From assembly GCA_041396585.1 (NCBI GenBank), contig JAWKYG010000006.1, positions 186,001 through 250,000 on the forward strand: DNA of 64,000 nucleotides, in the 5' to 3' direction. Shown in pieces: positions 16,276 through 25,421 of the stretch. This DNA is from JAUIAI01 sp041396585 (GTDB lineage Bacteria; Pseudomonadota; Gammaproteobacteria; Burkholderiales; Burkholderiaceae_E). The notes beneath the pieces were generated by a model. That model did no database searches. It was given only the letters and a program-made list of their open reading frames with translations, and had not been told where the DNA came from. Made by a program: the position numbers and the translations under genes. Positions within the stretch are counted from its first letter, which is position 1. Each line of letters starts with the position of its first letter.

Positions 16276-18954
16276 TCAGATCGGCGGAATCGTGTCGAGC
16301 AGCCCGCCGGTGACGCCGGAAACGGTGGCGTTGTACCACTGCGAGTCGGTGAAGGCATCGTTGACGCCCGTCTGGACCACGCCCTGGAGCGTGACCTGCC
16401 CGCCGGTCGCACCCAGTGTGACGACCAGATCAGAGCCCGATACAGCGAATGTGATCTGCTGGGTTCCGGCACCGCCGCCCACGAAGTCGGCTTCGGTGAG
16501 GTTCACGTCGCTCGTGAGCCCCGAGTAGTCGGATGTCCCGTTGACGACATCGGTCGCATTGACCAGCGAGAGGCGATCGGTGCCCAGCACGAAGTCGGAG
16601 ATCGTATCCGTACCGTTGCTGACCCCCATGGCATACACGAATGTGTCGGCGCCCGCGCCGCCACTCAGGGTATCGTTGCCGCCCTGGCCGAACAGCACGT
16701 CGTTACCGCCTGCGCCGTTGATCACATCATTGGCAACCGTGGAGACATCGGCGGCCAGGCTGACGCTCTCGATCTGGAAGCCCGTTCCGTCGCTCGCGCC
16801 ATCCGTGGCGGTTCCATTCACGCCCACAACGAAGGCAGTGTTGGTTCCGTACTGCTCGTAGGCGATCAGTTGGAGTGAGGTCGAGGTGGCGGTCGCGGCA
16901 GGCAGGTTGAATTCCCAGGTCTGGTTGGGCCCGGCCGGATTGCCCGTGATCGTGGGCGCAGCCAACCCGCCCGTGGTCAACCAGCCCACGGACACGCCCG
17001 TGACGCCATCCGGTTGGGCATCGAAGAACGCGATCGTCTGCCCGTCCCAACGCACTTCGAACGAGGTGCCCGCCTGGGTGGCGATCGCCGGATCGAACGC
17101 GGCGACATTGATCGTCAGGCCGTAGGTCGCGCCGACGGTGGTGGCAACGTTCTGGGCCAGGCCGCCGCCGCCGGAGTACTCGTTGTAGACGGTTTCCCAA
17201 TTGAAGTCGCCATTGGCACCCGGCGACCAGAGTTCGATCTGATCCTGGGAAGCGAAGACCGTGGTGCCATTGTTGGAATAAACGGACTCGTTCAGGCCAA
17301 CGTTGCTCGCACCGACACTGACTCCTGGCGTGCTACCGGCGAGCAGCGTCCAACCCAGACCCGCCGTGCCCGTGTTCGCCGTGAAGCCCATCTGGTTCGC
17401 GCTCGGCGCACCCGCGCTCGGGAGGTTGGTCTCAGCCTGCAGGCCCGACCAGAAGTCGAAGTCGCCGTTCACGAGCAATGCGACATTGCCACCGTCGCCC
17501 ACCAGCACATCGGCGCCACCGGTGCCGTTGATGGCGCCGGCATCGACAAAGAACGCGGCCGATTGCGCCGGCGTGAAGGTACCGCCCTGGCCGTTGTCGC
17601 CGGTCACTTCGACGATGTAATTGCCCGCGGCAATGGCGTTTCCACCGGTGCCGTCGAACAAACTGGCTGCAATCGTGGTGGCATAGGTACCCGCCCCGCC
17701 CACGGTCACGTTCTCGGTGTAGGCCACCGTCGAGGTGCCGTCGACCACGATCCGGACGATCGCGGTTTCGCCGGGGGTGCCGGTACCAGACACGGCAAGA
17801 CCGTCGGCGAGATCGATCGTGCCGCCATCGAGCGCGCTCAGGGTCGGTGCGCTCGGTGTCACCGAGAACGTCGCCGCCTGTGAGGCGTTGCCGGCCCCGT
17901 CGGTCACGACCACGGAATAGTTGCCAACCGTCAGGCCGCCGGTCAGCGCCTGAGCAAAGGTTGCGGTGTACGAGCCGTCCGAACCGGCCGTGATCGACTG
18001 CGACCCACCCGTCACCGGGTTGCCGCTTCCGTCACGCAGCGCAACCGTCAGAGATTCGTTGGCCTCGGCAGTACCGGTGACGGTCAGTCCGTCGGACAGG
18101 TTCAGGGTGCCCCCGTCGAGCACGGGCGTTCCCGGTGCCGTCGTGTCGCCAGACCCCGACGATGCAACGGTGAAGGCCGCGCCGGCGGATGCATTGCCGG
18201 CCGAGTCGGTGACGACCACCGTGTAGTTGCCGGCAGCCAGTGCGCCGGTCAATGTCGGCGCGATCGTCGCGCTGTAGGAGCCATCGGCCCCTGCGGTGAT
18301 CGTCTGGCTGCTATTCGGGACGACCTGCCCGTTGGAATCGACCACGGCGACAGTCAGGGACTCGTTCGCCTGCGCGGTACCCGCGACCGTGAGGCCGTCT
18401 GCAAGATTCACCGTGCCGCCGTCGAGCGTCGGCACACCCGGAGCCGTCGTGTCGGCCGGTGTACTGCTGCCGCCACCGCTGGCGGCGGCCGCGACACCGA
18501 TCATGCCGAGCGTGCCGAGAGCGACTCCCGAGGCGCTGATCGCCGGATTCGCAGCCGCGGCGGCCTTCTCAGCGGCTACGCGCCCATCCGCCTGGGCAGG
18601 TGTCTCTTTGGCGTCGGATGCGGCCGCATCGGTTGCGGTCGTGGGTGCAGACTGGGCCATATCGAGAGCCGGCACCGATGAGATCGTCTGCCCGTCCGGG
18701 AGCTGCAACTCGCACTCGTCTTCGCGGTCGAAACCGAAAAAGCCGCAGATCTCGAGCGCTGCCTGATCCGGCAGGCCCTGGAGCAGCAGATCGGACCCGT
18801 CCTGCAAGAAACGCCCATCGACCACCTGGCCCGTGTCACCGTCGATGACGCGGAATTTGTCTCCGGCCTGCGCAATGATCCGCATGTGCGCGGCGTCTAT
18901 GTCGTGCGTCGTGACCGACCCGTTTGCCTTGGAGATTTCTAGCTTCAGTGTCAT
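16276..18954 (-). CDS. RTX-type surface adhesin with Bap-like prefix and type I secretion signal
   Basis: 892 aa. An N-terminal prefix domain (MTLKLEISKANG; CGFFGFDREDECEL) resembles the two Bap-like proteins at 3440 and 6632. An Ala-rich linker and hydrophobic segment (about 140-160) follow, then three Ig-like repeats, each starting near D-T-T-A-P-G-x-P and ending D-S-A-G-N-A-S. A beta-rich module of about 250 aa comes next, and a C-terminal RTX region (NGAGGNDVLFGQGGNDTLSG, then DTISDFVLGTDRLSL) matches type I secretion C-terminal target domains. It is secreted without Sec and probably anchored at the surface. RBS GAGGG precedes the ATG. It has no transporter of its own here, so the system at 8450-12965 is the obvious candidate. 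Confidence 0.88.
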   Translation of the reverse strand: MTLKLEISKANGSVTTHDIDAAHMRIIAQAGDKFRVIDGDTGQVVDGRFLQDGSDLLLQGLPDQAALEICGFFGFDREDECELQLPDGQTISSVPALDMAQSAPTTATDAAASDAKETPAQADGRVAAEKAAAAANPAISASGVALGTLGMIGVAAAASGGGSSTPADTTAPGVPTLDGGTVNLADGLTVAGTAQANESLTVAVVDSNGQVVPNSSQTITAGADGSYSATIAPTLTGALAAGNYTVVVTDSAGNASAGAAFTVASSGSGDTTAPGTPVLDGGTLNLSDGLTVTGTAEANESLTVALRDGSGNPVTGGSQSITAGSDGSYTATFAQALTGGLTVGNYSVVVTDGAGNASQAATFSVTPSAPTLSALDGGTIDLADGLAVSGTGTPGETAIVRIVVDGTSTVAYTENVTVGGAGTYATTIAASLFDGTGGNAIAAGNYIVEVTGDNGQGGTFTPAQSAAFFVDAGAINGTGGADVLVGDGGNVALLVNGDFDFWSGLQAETNLPSAGAPSANQMGFTANTGTAGLGWTLLAGSTPGVSVGASNVGLNESVYSNNGTTVFASQDQIELWSPGANGDFNWETVYNEYSGGGGLAQNVATTVGATYGLTINVAAFDPAIATQAGTSFEVRWDGQTIAFFDAQPDGVTGVSVGWLTTGGLAAPTITGNPAGPNQTWEFNLPAATATSTSLQLIAYEQYGTNTAFVVGVNGTATDGASDGTGFQIESVSLAADVSTVANDVINGAGGNDVLFGQGGNDTLSGGAGADTFVYAMGVSNGTDTISDFVLGTDRLSLVNATDVVNGTSDYSGLTSDVNLTEADFVGGGAGTQQITFAVSGSDLVVTLGATGGQVTLQGVVQTGVNDAFTDSQWYNATVSGVTGGLLDTIPPI

Positions 18955-19346
18955 GTCTTGCCCTCTGGCGGACCTCGTAATAATGATTCTCGGTAAGAGG
19001 CATTCACGGGCCGATACGCGTGAACACCAACGCGTGCCGCTCGGTTGGAGCGCACGCCATCAACGCGCCTGGCCTCGAAAAAATCGTCGCAGTGTGTTCG
19101 ATTGACAGGCGCGTAAAACCTGATCGATTCTACGCCGAGTGTCCGTGGCCTTGCGACCGCGATCTTTACGCCTTGTGGCATGGATTCAACACGCGCGCAG
19201 CGACGTCGGGCACACCGGATCCGTGCATCTCGCGGCTGCCGATCGAGTCAGCACGACGGCCGGATCATCGGCGGTGCGTCATCGCCAGCCGGCATCGATC
19301 GGATCCACCCCGGCCCGGAGCACGCGCTCATGCGCCTCGGTTTCGA
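18955..19346. other. Upstream region of the RTX adhesin
   Basis: 392 bp without a recognisable gene. It carries the adhesin RBS and the Fur-like box at 18979-18997. No good sigma-70 pair was identified on the minus strand. Confidence 0.4.
18979..18997 (-). promoter_or_regulatory. Possible Fur box in the adhesin leader
   Basis: The minus strand reads CTTACCGAGAATCATTATT here. The half AATCATTATT matches 9 of 10 positions of the classic Fur consensus half (AATCATTATC), and the 19-bp site matches about 13 of 19. It is A+T-rich in very GC-rich DNA and lies 25-43 bp before the start codon, a place where a repressor would block expression. Confidence 0.4.
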
Positions 19347-20357
19347 TCAGGCGCGGCCCAGCCACACGCGCAGGTAACCGCGGGCCAGACCGGCGATGTC
19401 GCGAAGGTCGGTGTAGAAGTCGCGACGCCACCGCCAGCTCACGCCGAGCATGCCGCGGATCGCGCGCAAAAGCCCGGAGCCTCCACGAGCGGTACGCAAC
19501 GCGATCGCCCAGAGTGCGGCCTGATTGCGGGTTCGATGCAGCACATAGGCCTTCAGACCATCGACGGGTTCATAGTGCGACACACGTTGATGCGGCGGAA
19601 TCTTGTGGGTGACCGTCCCCGGCGCCTCTCGCACGAAGTAATAGGGTTCCTCGTCGAGCAGCATGACCTTGCCCTGCGCGGCCACCCGCGCGATCGTGAT
19701 GATGTCCTGGCCGAACCGCGAACTCAGCGGGACCATGTCGCGGACCGCATCGGTACGGAACACACCGCGAAACAAGCGGCCGTCACGCAGCCTCAGGCAT
19801 GCGATAAAGCGATCGATGTCGTCATCCAGACAGCCATCGACACTCGCCGGATTCGCCTTGGCGAGCCGGCGGTCATCTTCGAAAACGGTGATCTGCGACG
19901 CGACCAGATCGATATCCGGATCCTGCTGCATCGGCGCGATGCATCGCTCCAGGAATCGCGGGTGGTACCAGTCATTCGCCGAGGCCCAGCAGAAGTACTC
20001 GCCACGACCAAGCGCGAACGCACGGTTCAGATTGGCGGCAACACCGAGATTGCGCTCGGAGGCGATGACACGGATGCGTGAGTCGCGGGCCGCGTAGTCC
20101 TGGCAGACCGCGACGGTCCGGTCCGGCGAGCCGTTGTCCGAGATCACGATCTCGAAGTCGCCGACGCTCTGATCGAGCAGCGAGTCCAGGCATTCGCCAA
20201 TATAGCGTTCGGCCTTGTAGGTGGTCAGCCCGACCGTCGCGAGGGGGCGCTTGTCGAGCCTGCCCCCGGCCTCGCTCCCGGGACCCGTAGCGACCGTGCT
20301 GCGCATCCCGCCATCCGAGTCCAGGGAGCGCGCAGACGTCGGAGGGTCTAGGTTCAT
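19347..20357 (-). CDS. Glycosyltransferase family 2
   Basis: 336 aa from ATG 20357; a second ATG 51 bp further in (20306) is also possible, and neither has a strong RBS. The GT-A fold shows ATVGLTTYKAERYIGECLDS, VISDNGSPDRT, ERNLGVAANLNRAF and a WASANDWY segment in place of the usual D-x-D region. A C-terminal basic region follows. It is a likely cytoplasmic sugar transferase for the EPS repeat unit. It stands alone on the minus strand between the adhesin and the wzc-type operon, divergent from the latter. Sugar and acceptor are unknown. Confidence 0.82.
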   Translation of the reverse strand: MNLDPPTSARSLDSDGGMRSTVATGPGSEAGGRLDKRPLATVGLTTYKAERYIGECLDSLLDQSVGDFEIVISDNGSPDRTVAVCQDYAARDSRIRVIASERNLGVAANLNRAFALGRGEYFCWASANDWYHPRFLERCIAPMQQDPDIDLVASQITVFEDDRRLAKANPASVDGCLDDDIDRFIACLRLRDGRLFRGVFRTDAVRDMVPLSSRFGQDIITIARVAAQGKVMLLDEEPYYFVREAPGTVTHKIPPHQRVSHYEPVDGLKAYVLHRTRNQAALWAIALRTARGGSGLLRAIRGMLGVSWRWRRDFYTDLRDIAGLARGYLRVWLGRA

Positions 20358-20764
20358 CGCAATTCGTGGGTCGCAAAAGGGGGAGCGTCGGCACGCCAGG
20401 CGCGCCGCGGGCAGGCAATTTATTCTCGACCCATCGCAAGGCCGCCCGCAACACCGTGGCATCGTCACAACGCTCGAGCGCACGCGATAACCTCGTATGC
20501 AGATAGGCTGTTGAGAAACACCACACTTGGCGAACGCTCCGACGTCGACCCGTCCATCGCATAGTGCCGGCCGTTCGAGCGGCACCGCGTCGGATAGCCA
20601 ACACGGGCGCGAAATGGATGCGATAAGATGGTTACATTGACAAAGCACGCCACTCCTCGCGTGCACTTCATCTGCTGCTTCCGACGTTTGGCGTGGGTTA
20701 TTCGTCGCGTCCAGTCACGAACCCACCGGCCGAATCTGCGGGCCGATCGGACACCGTCACCTCG
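20358..20764. other. Divergent intergenic region before the wzc-type operon
   Basis: 407 bp with no gene. A TTGACA at 20637-20642 faces the operon, but no -10 lies at 16-18 bp. The promoter of this EPS operon could not be placed. Confidence 0.35.
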
Positions 20765-23017
20765 ATGAACAAACCAGTCCCCCTAGCCTCTATCCGCCCA
20801 ATTGCCGGAGCCGCTGCACGGCCCGCGCCCGGGATCGACCTCACCCGGATGGCGCAGCGCGCGACGCCCGCGATCATCGAGATGTGGCGTGTCATCACGC
20901 TGCGCAAGTGGTGGATCATCTTCGCTGCCGTCATCGTCACGGTCCTGGCGTTGATCGTCGCGTCGATGCTCGTGCCGCAGTACAAGTCGACCGCCACGAT
21001 TCTGTTCGAGCAGGGTGGCGGCAAGGGCCGCGTCGTCTCGATCGAGCAGGTGTATGGCGGCTTGGGATCCAATCGGGAAGCCGCCACCAACCAGCTCGAG
21101 TTTCTGAAATCGCGCGATGTCTCGATGCGCGTGATCCGCAAACTGGGTCTGGCCAAACATCCCGACTTCGATCCCACGCGCCGGGGCATGCTCGCCCCGA
21201 TCGGCGATTGGCTGCGCAGTTTCGGCGTGCTGCCCGAGCGTGCTGAGCTTGATGAGGAGCATATCGAGGGGATCGTCCTCGACCGCTTCCAGAAGCGCCT
21301 GAGGGTCGAGGCGATCCGGTTGAGCGATCTGGTGACGACCACGTTCGAGTCCTCCGACCGCCATCTCGCCGCGACCGTGGCCAATGAATTGACGGCTGCC
21401 TACATCCAGGCCGATCTGGATGCACGGTTCGCTGTCACCCAGCAGGCCAACGAGTGGCTGAATTCGCGGGTCTCGTACCTCAAAGCCAAGCTCGACAACG
21501 CCGAGGCAGCGCTGCAGGACTACCGCGAGAAGCAGGGCCTGGTCGACACGAAGAATGTGGCGATGGGTGGCACCGCCATCCAGCTCGAGCAACTCAATCA
21601 GCAGCTTGTCGAAGCGCGCGTGCGCCGCACCAATGCCGAGCAGGCATACCGACAGGTACGCCCCGGAGCCCAGGGCATCGAGCAGGTTCCGGCCATCATC
21701 GGCCATCCCGCGGTACAACGTGCGCGGACTGCCGAGATCGCTGCCCAGCGACGCTTCACCGATATCGCTACCCGGTTCGGCCCCGCCTATCCGGCCTACC
21801 AGGCCGCCGAGCTGGAACTGCGGGCCGCGAAGGAAACCACGCAGCGCGAGATCAACGCGGTGGCGACCAGTATTCGCAAGGAGTACGAGGCGGCACGGGC
21901 GTCCGAGCTGTCTCTCGAGCAGACGCTGGCACGCACCCGTGGCGACGTCCAGGAGATCAACCGCAAGGAGATCCAGCAAAGCGCGCTGGAGCGGGAAGTC
22001 GAGGTCAACAAGCAGCTCTATCAGCTGTTCTTGTCGCGCCAGCAGGAAACCGCCGCTTCTTCCGATATCCAGATCAGCCCGGCCCGGGTGATCGACCCGG
22101 CGATTCCTGCGCTGGTCCCGTTCAGCCCGAACCTGCCGATGATCGGCGCGGGCGCACTGTTCGTGTCGCTCATGCTGGGCGCCGCCGCGGTCGTGGCCTG
22201 GCACCGGATCGACGACACGATCAAACGTGCGGACGACATCGAGGCCCAGATCGGCCTGCCGCTGATTGCCGCGGTGCCGAAGCTTTCCTCGCGCGAAGCA
22301 AAGGCCGCGCACAAGCTGATGATCACGGCACCGACATCCCAGTTCGCCGAGGCGATCCGCTCGATTTCGTCGGGTGTGCAGCTCGCCTCGCTCGACTCCC
22401 CCAACAAGGTCTTGCTGGTCACTTCCTCGATTCCCGGTGAAGGCAAGTCGACGATGTCCTGCAACCTCGCCCTGATGCAGGCGCGGCTGCGCAAGACCCT
22501 CATCATCGAGGCCGACCTGCGCCGGCCGGTGACCGCGGGACGCCTGGGCCTGCTGCCTGGCCTGCCCGGTCTGGCCGAGTTCGTATCCGGGTCCAGCCCG
22601 CTTCGTGAATGTGTCCACCAGGTCCCCGGCGGCAAACTCTGGGTCATGCCCTGTGGTCAGCGGGTGCCCAATGCGGCGGAACTGTTCGCCACCGCGGCAT
22701 TTCGGGATGCCATGCAGTCGCTGGCGTCGGAGTTCGAGTACATCGTCATCGATTCGGCGCCGGTGCGGCCGGTATCCGACGCGCAACTGCTCTCCGCACA
22801 CGTCACCGGCGTAGTCTTCGTGGCGGCCGCGAACTCGACTCCGGCTCCGCTGGTGCGGATGTCGATCAAGCGGCTGACCGACGCGGGCGCCCGCATGTTC
22901 GGCGTCGTGCTGAATCGGTATGACTTCGAAACAGCGGAAAAGTACTACGGCGACTACTCGTCGTACAAGGACTATGCCGAATCCCCGAGCGCTCCGCTGG
23001 CAAGCGAGCGTGCATGA
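20765..23017 (+). CDS. EPS co-polymerase / BY-kinase (Wzc-type fusion)
   Basis: 750 aa from ATG 20765; an in-frame GTG at 20693 would add 24 residues. Order: cytoplasmic lead, first TM helix and Wzz domain (about 50-150), long periplasmic coiled coil with a GNVR region (about 250-450), second TM (about 460-480), then the tyrosine kinase domain with Walker A SSIPGEGKS (about 553), A' LIIEADLRRP and Walker B YIVIDSAPV. The C-terminus has a Tyr cluster (EKYYGDYSSYKDY), the autophosphorylation tail. It controls EPS chain length and export with the Wza-type channel. The matching phosphatase is at 27001. The gene overlaps wzx by 4 bp. Confidence 0.93.
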   Translation: MNKPVPLASIRPIAGAAARPAPGIDLTRMAQRATPAIIEMWRVITLRKWWIIFAAVIVTVLALIVASMLVPQYKSTATILFEQGGGKGRVVSIEQVYGGLGSNREAATNQLEFLKSRDVSMRVIRKLGLAKHPDFDPTRRGMLAPIGDWLRSFGVLPERAELDEEHIEGIVLDRFQKRLRVEAIRLSDLVTTTFESSDRHLAATVANELTAAYIQADLDARFAVTQQANEWLNSRVSYLKAKLDNAEAALQDYREKQGLVDTKNVAMGGTAIQLEQLNQQLVEARVRRTNAEQAYRQVRPGAQGIEQVPAIIGHPAVQRARTAEIAAQRRFTDIATRFGPAYPAYQAAELELRAAKETTQREINAVATSIRKEYEAARASELSLEQTLARTRGDVQEINRKEIQQSALEREVEVNKQLYQLFLSRQQETAASSDIQISPARVIDPAIPALVPFSPNLPMIGAGALFVSLMLGAAAVVAWHRIDDTIKRADDIEAQIGLPLIAAVPKLSSREAKAAHKLMITAPTSQFAEAIRSISSGVQLASLDSPNKVLLVTSSIPGEGKSTMSCNLALMQARLRKTLIIEADLRRPVTAGRLGLLPGLPGLAEFVSGSSPLRECVHQVPGGKLWVMPCGQRVPNAAELFATAAFRDAMQSLASEFEYIVIDSAPVRPVSDAQLLSAHVTGVVFVAAANSTPAPLVRMSIKRLTDAGARMFGVVLNRYDFETAEKYYGDYSSYKDYAESPSAPLASERA

Positions 23018-24429
23018 GCATCTCGCAGTCTGGTGGTGCAGCCCGCGACGGTCTCGACGTGCCGCCCGCCCAGGATGACGGCGTAGAGCGCGCGCCATCG
23101 GCGAAGTCGGGTGCTGCGCGGTCGGGCGCGACCACGCAGACACAGGCCAAGGAAAGATCCGTGCTGGGCGCCATGGTGCGGCATTCGGTATTCCGCAACA
23201 CCATGATGCTGTTCGCGGTCACGGTGCTCAACTACGTGATGCCGCTGGTCCTGATTCCGTTTCTCGCACGGGTTCTGGGCGTTGAGTTGTATGGCGTCTA
23301 TGCATTCGGCATGTCGCTGTATCTGATCGGGCTGCTGGTGATCGACTACGGCTTTCCCGTTCACGGGCTGTATTCCGTGGTTGAGAGCCGCGACGATCCC
23401 GAGCGGGTTGGCAGACTGCTGAGCTGCATGCTCATCATCAAGCTGGGCCTGTTCGCTCTCCTGACCGCCGCGCTCGCCGGGTTCGTCTGGTACAGCGGCC
23501 TGTATGTCGAACATCGACTCTTTCTGATGCTGACCGCACTGCCGGTGCTGGGCGCGGCGCTGCAGTTCCGTTGGGTCTTCCTGGCGGTCGAGAAGAGTGG
23601 CGCGATCTTCCGCTATACGGTGGTCGGTCGGGTGCTGCAGGTTGTGCTGGTGATCGCATTGGTCGCGAGACCCGAGGACTACCTTCTGGTACCGATCTCC
23701 CAGGGCATAGCAACCATTCTTTCGGGCGCCCTGTGCATCGGAATGATGTATCGCCTTGGCCTGAAGTTCCGTGTCCCCAGCTGGAAGGATGTGATCGATC
23801 AGCTGCGCGGCGCTTCGAGCTACTTCTGGGCCAACGTTGCCGGCGCAAACCTGGGATTCATGGGCGTGTTCGTCCTCGGCCTGGTGGCGTCTCCGGCCGC
23901 ACTGGCCATCTATGCGGCCGCCGAGCAGCTCTATCGCGCGATCCGCTCGTTGTACTATCCGCTCGCCGACGCGCTGGTGCCGTACATGAAGCGCTCGAAC
24001 GACACCAAGGTGATGAAGCGCCTGCTATGGGTCGTGTGCGGCGGCACCTTCGTCGGCGTCGCGATTGGCCTGGTGATTGCGCCCCAGGTCGTGCAACTTC
24101 TGTTCGGCCCGGGATTCGAAGGCGCCGCGTATTTCCTGCGGATCCTCCTGCTCGCGTTCCTGCCGTGCGTGCCGTCGATCCTGATCGGCTATCCGTTGCT
24201 CGGTACGATGGGATACGGGCCGCAGATCAACCACGTCGTGGTGTTGGCGGCAATCATCTCCATGTCCACGCTCGGATTGCTCTGGTACTTCGAAGCGCTC
24301 GGTGGAACAACCGTCGCATGGATGATCGTCGGTAGCGAAGGCTTCATTTTCGCAGGGCTCATGTTGCTGTTGCTGCGCGCACTGGCCAAGCGCCGCAACG
24401 GCGACCCGGGCGATGCGATTTCAGGGTGA
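23014..24429 (+). CDS. Wzx-type polysaccharide flippase
   Basis: 471 aa. A polar N-terminus of about 55 residues is followed by 12-14 hydrophobic helices characteristic of the MOP superfamily, beginning FRNTMMLFAVTVLNYVMPLV and including FLARVLGVELYGVYAFGMS, a typical start of oligosaccharide flippases. It moves the undecaprenyl-linked repeat unit across the inner membrane. ATGA overlap with the kinase gene, and 3 bp before the next glycosyltransferase, place it in the same operon. A second MOP flippase is encoded at 55148. Confidence 0.88.
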   Translation: MSISQSGGAARDGLDVPPAQDDGVERAPSAKSGAARSGATTQTQAKERSVLGAMVRHSVFRNTMMLFAVTVLNYVMPLVLIPFLARVLGVELYGVYAFGMSLYLIGLLVIDYGFPVHGLYSVVESRDDPERVGRLLSCMLIIKLGLFALLTAALAGFVWYSGLYVEHRLFLMLTALPVLGAALQFRWVFLAVEKSGAIFRYTVVGRVLQVVLVIALVARPEDYLLVPISQGIATILSGALCIGMMYRLGLKFRVPSWKDVIDQLRGASSYFWANVAGANLGFMGVFVLGLVASPAALAIYAAAEQLYRAIRSLYYPLADALVPYMKRSNDTKVMKRLLWVVCGGTFVGVAIGLVIAPQVVQLLFGPGFEGAAYFLRILLLAFLPCVPSILIGYPLLGTMGYGPQINHVVVLAAIISMSTLGLLWYFEALGGTTVAWMIVGSEGFIFAGLMLLLLRALAKRRNGDPGDAISG

Positions 24430-24432
24430 ATC

Positions 24433-25410
24433 ATGAACGCGGCAGCGCACGCCCCTCGTGTGTCCGTTGTTGTGCCGGTTTTCAACAAGGAACGGTACCT
24501 GCATCGGGCAGTGGACTCGGTCCTGGCGCAAACCGTTGGCGAGTTCGAACTCCTGCTGGTCGATGACGGCTCGACGGACGGCAGCCTGGCAGTCGCCAGG
24601 GGCTACGACGACCCTCGGGTGCGCGTGCTCACGCAATCGAATGGCGGCGCCGGCGCGGCCAGGAATCACGGCATTCGTGAGGCCAGGGCCCCGATGATCG
24701 CGCTTCTTGACGGTGATGATCAATGGGCCCCCACGTTTCTCGAGGAAATGCTGTCGCTTGCCGATGCGTTTCCGCAAGCCGGTATCTACTGCGCGCCCTA
24801 TGTATATGTCGAACCCGGTGACGTCGAGGTCAGCCCCAACTGGGTCGGCGTGCCGGCTCGCGGCCTGGTGCCCGACTATTTCCGATCGGTCGCGCTGGGC
24901 GACCTCGTGGCAACAGCGACCTCGGTCTGCATTCCGCGCCATGTGCTCGATGCAGTGGGCCCCTTCCAGTCGGAGCGTTTCGGGGAAGACCAGGATTTCT
25001 GGGTGCGCATCGCACTCTCGTTTCCGGTCGCCGCGATCAGCGGTGCGCCGCTCACGCGCTATTTCCGCAATGCCCAGGGTCGGGTGATGCACACCGATGT
25101 CCCCGATGCCGAGCTACCCTACTCGGTGCGATTGCAGAGCAAACTCGACGCCGGCCAGGTTCCGGAGTCGCTGCGCGATGGCGTGAGGCTCTATATCGAG
25201 CAAGGGCTAATCACGCTGGTCAGCCTCAACCTTCGCGCCGGCAAACGCGATGTCGCGCGCCGCATGATCGATGACCCCCGGATACGGCGATTCTGGGCAA
25301 GGCAGGCGTTCTGGCGCGTCCTGATCACGATACCCGGCCTGACCAAATTTTCCCTCGCAGTGATCGACATGGTGCGCAAGCGCAGCGTGGCACAAGCACT
25401 GCGCAGATAG
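24433..25410 (+). CDS. Glycosyltransferase family 2
   Basis: 325 aa. A classic GT-A domain opens the protein: VSVVVPVFNKERYLHRAVDS, LLVDDGSTDGS, NGGAGAARNHGI and LLDGDDQW, the last being the metal-binding D-x-D region. FGEDQDFWVR near 190 is the usual acid/base region. The C-terminal 80 residues are variable. It starts 3 bp after the wzx stop and ends 11 bp before the wzy-like gene, so it belongs to this operon. It adds one sugar to the repeat unit; the sugar is unknown. Confidence 0.9.
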   Translation: MNAAAHAPRVSVVVPVFNKERYLHRAVDSVLAQTVGEFELLLVDDGSTDGSLAVARGYDDPRVRVLTQSNGGAGAARNHGIREARAPMIALLDGDDQWAPTFLEEMLSLADAFPQAGIYCAPYVYVEPGDVEVSPNWVGVPARGLVPDYFRSVALGDLVATATSVCIPRHVLDAVGPFQSERFGEDQDFWVRIALSFPVAAISGAPLTRYFRNAQGRVMHTDVPDAELPYSVRLQSKLDAGQVPESLRDGVRLYIEQGLITLVSLNLRAGKRDVARRMIDDPRIRRFWARQAFWRVLITIPGLTKFSLAVIDMVRKRSVAQALRR

Positions 25411-25421
25411 GGGCTCATTGC

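Noticed and set aside
20637..20642. TTGACA upstream of the wzc-type operon
   Set aside because: No acceptable -10 at 16-18 bp downstream.
20783..23143. 786-codon minus-strand open frame opposite the Wzc-type gene
   Set aside because: Composition is that of a GC-rich shadow (many His, Arg, Asp, Gln), with no motifs; the plus strand carries a full BY-kinase.
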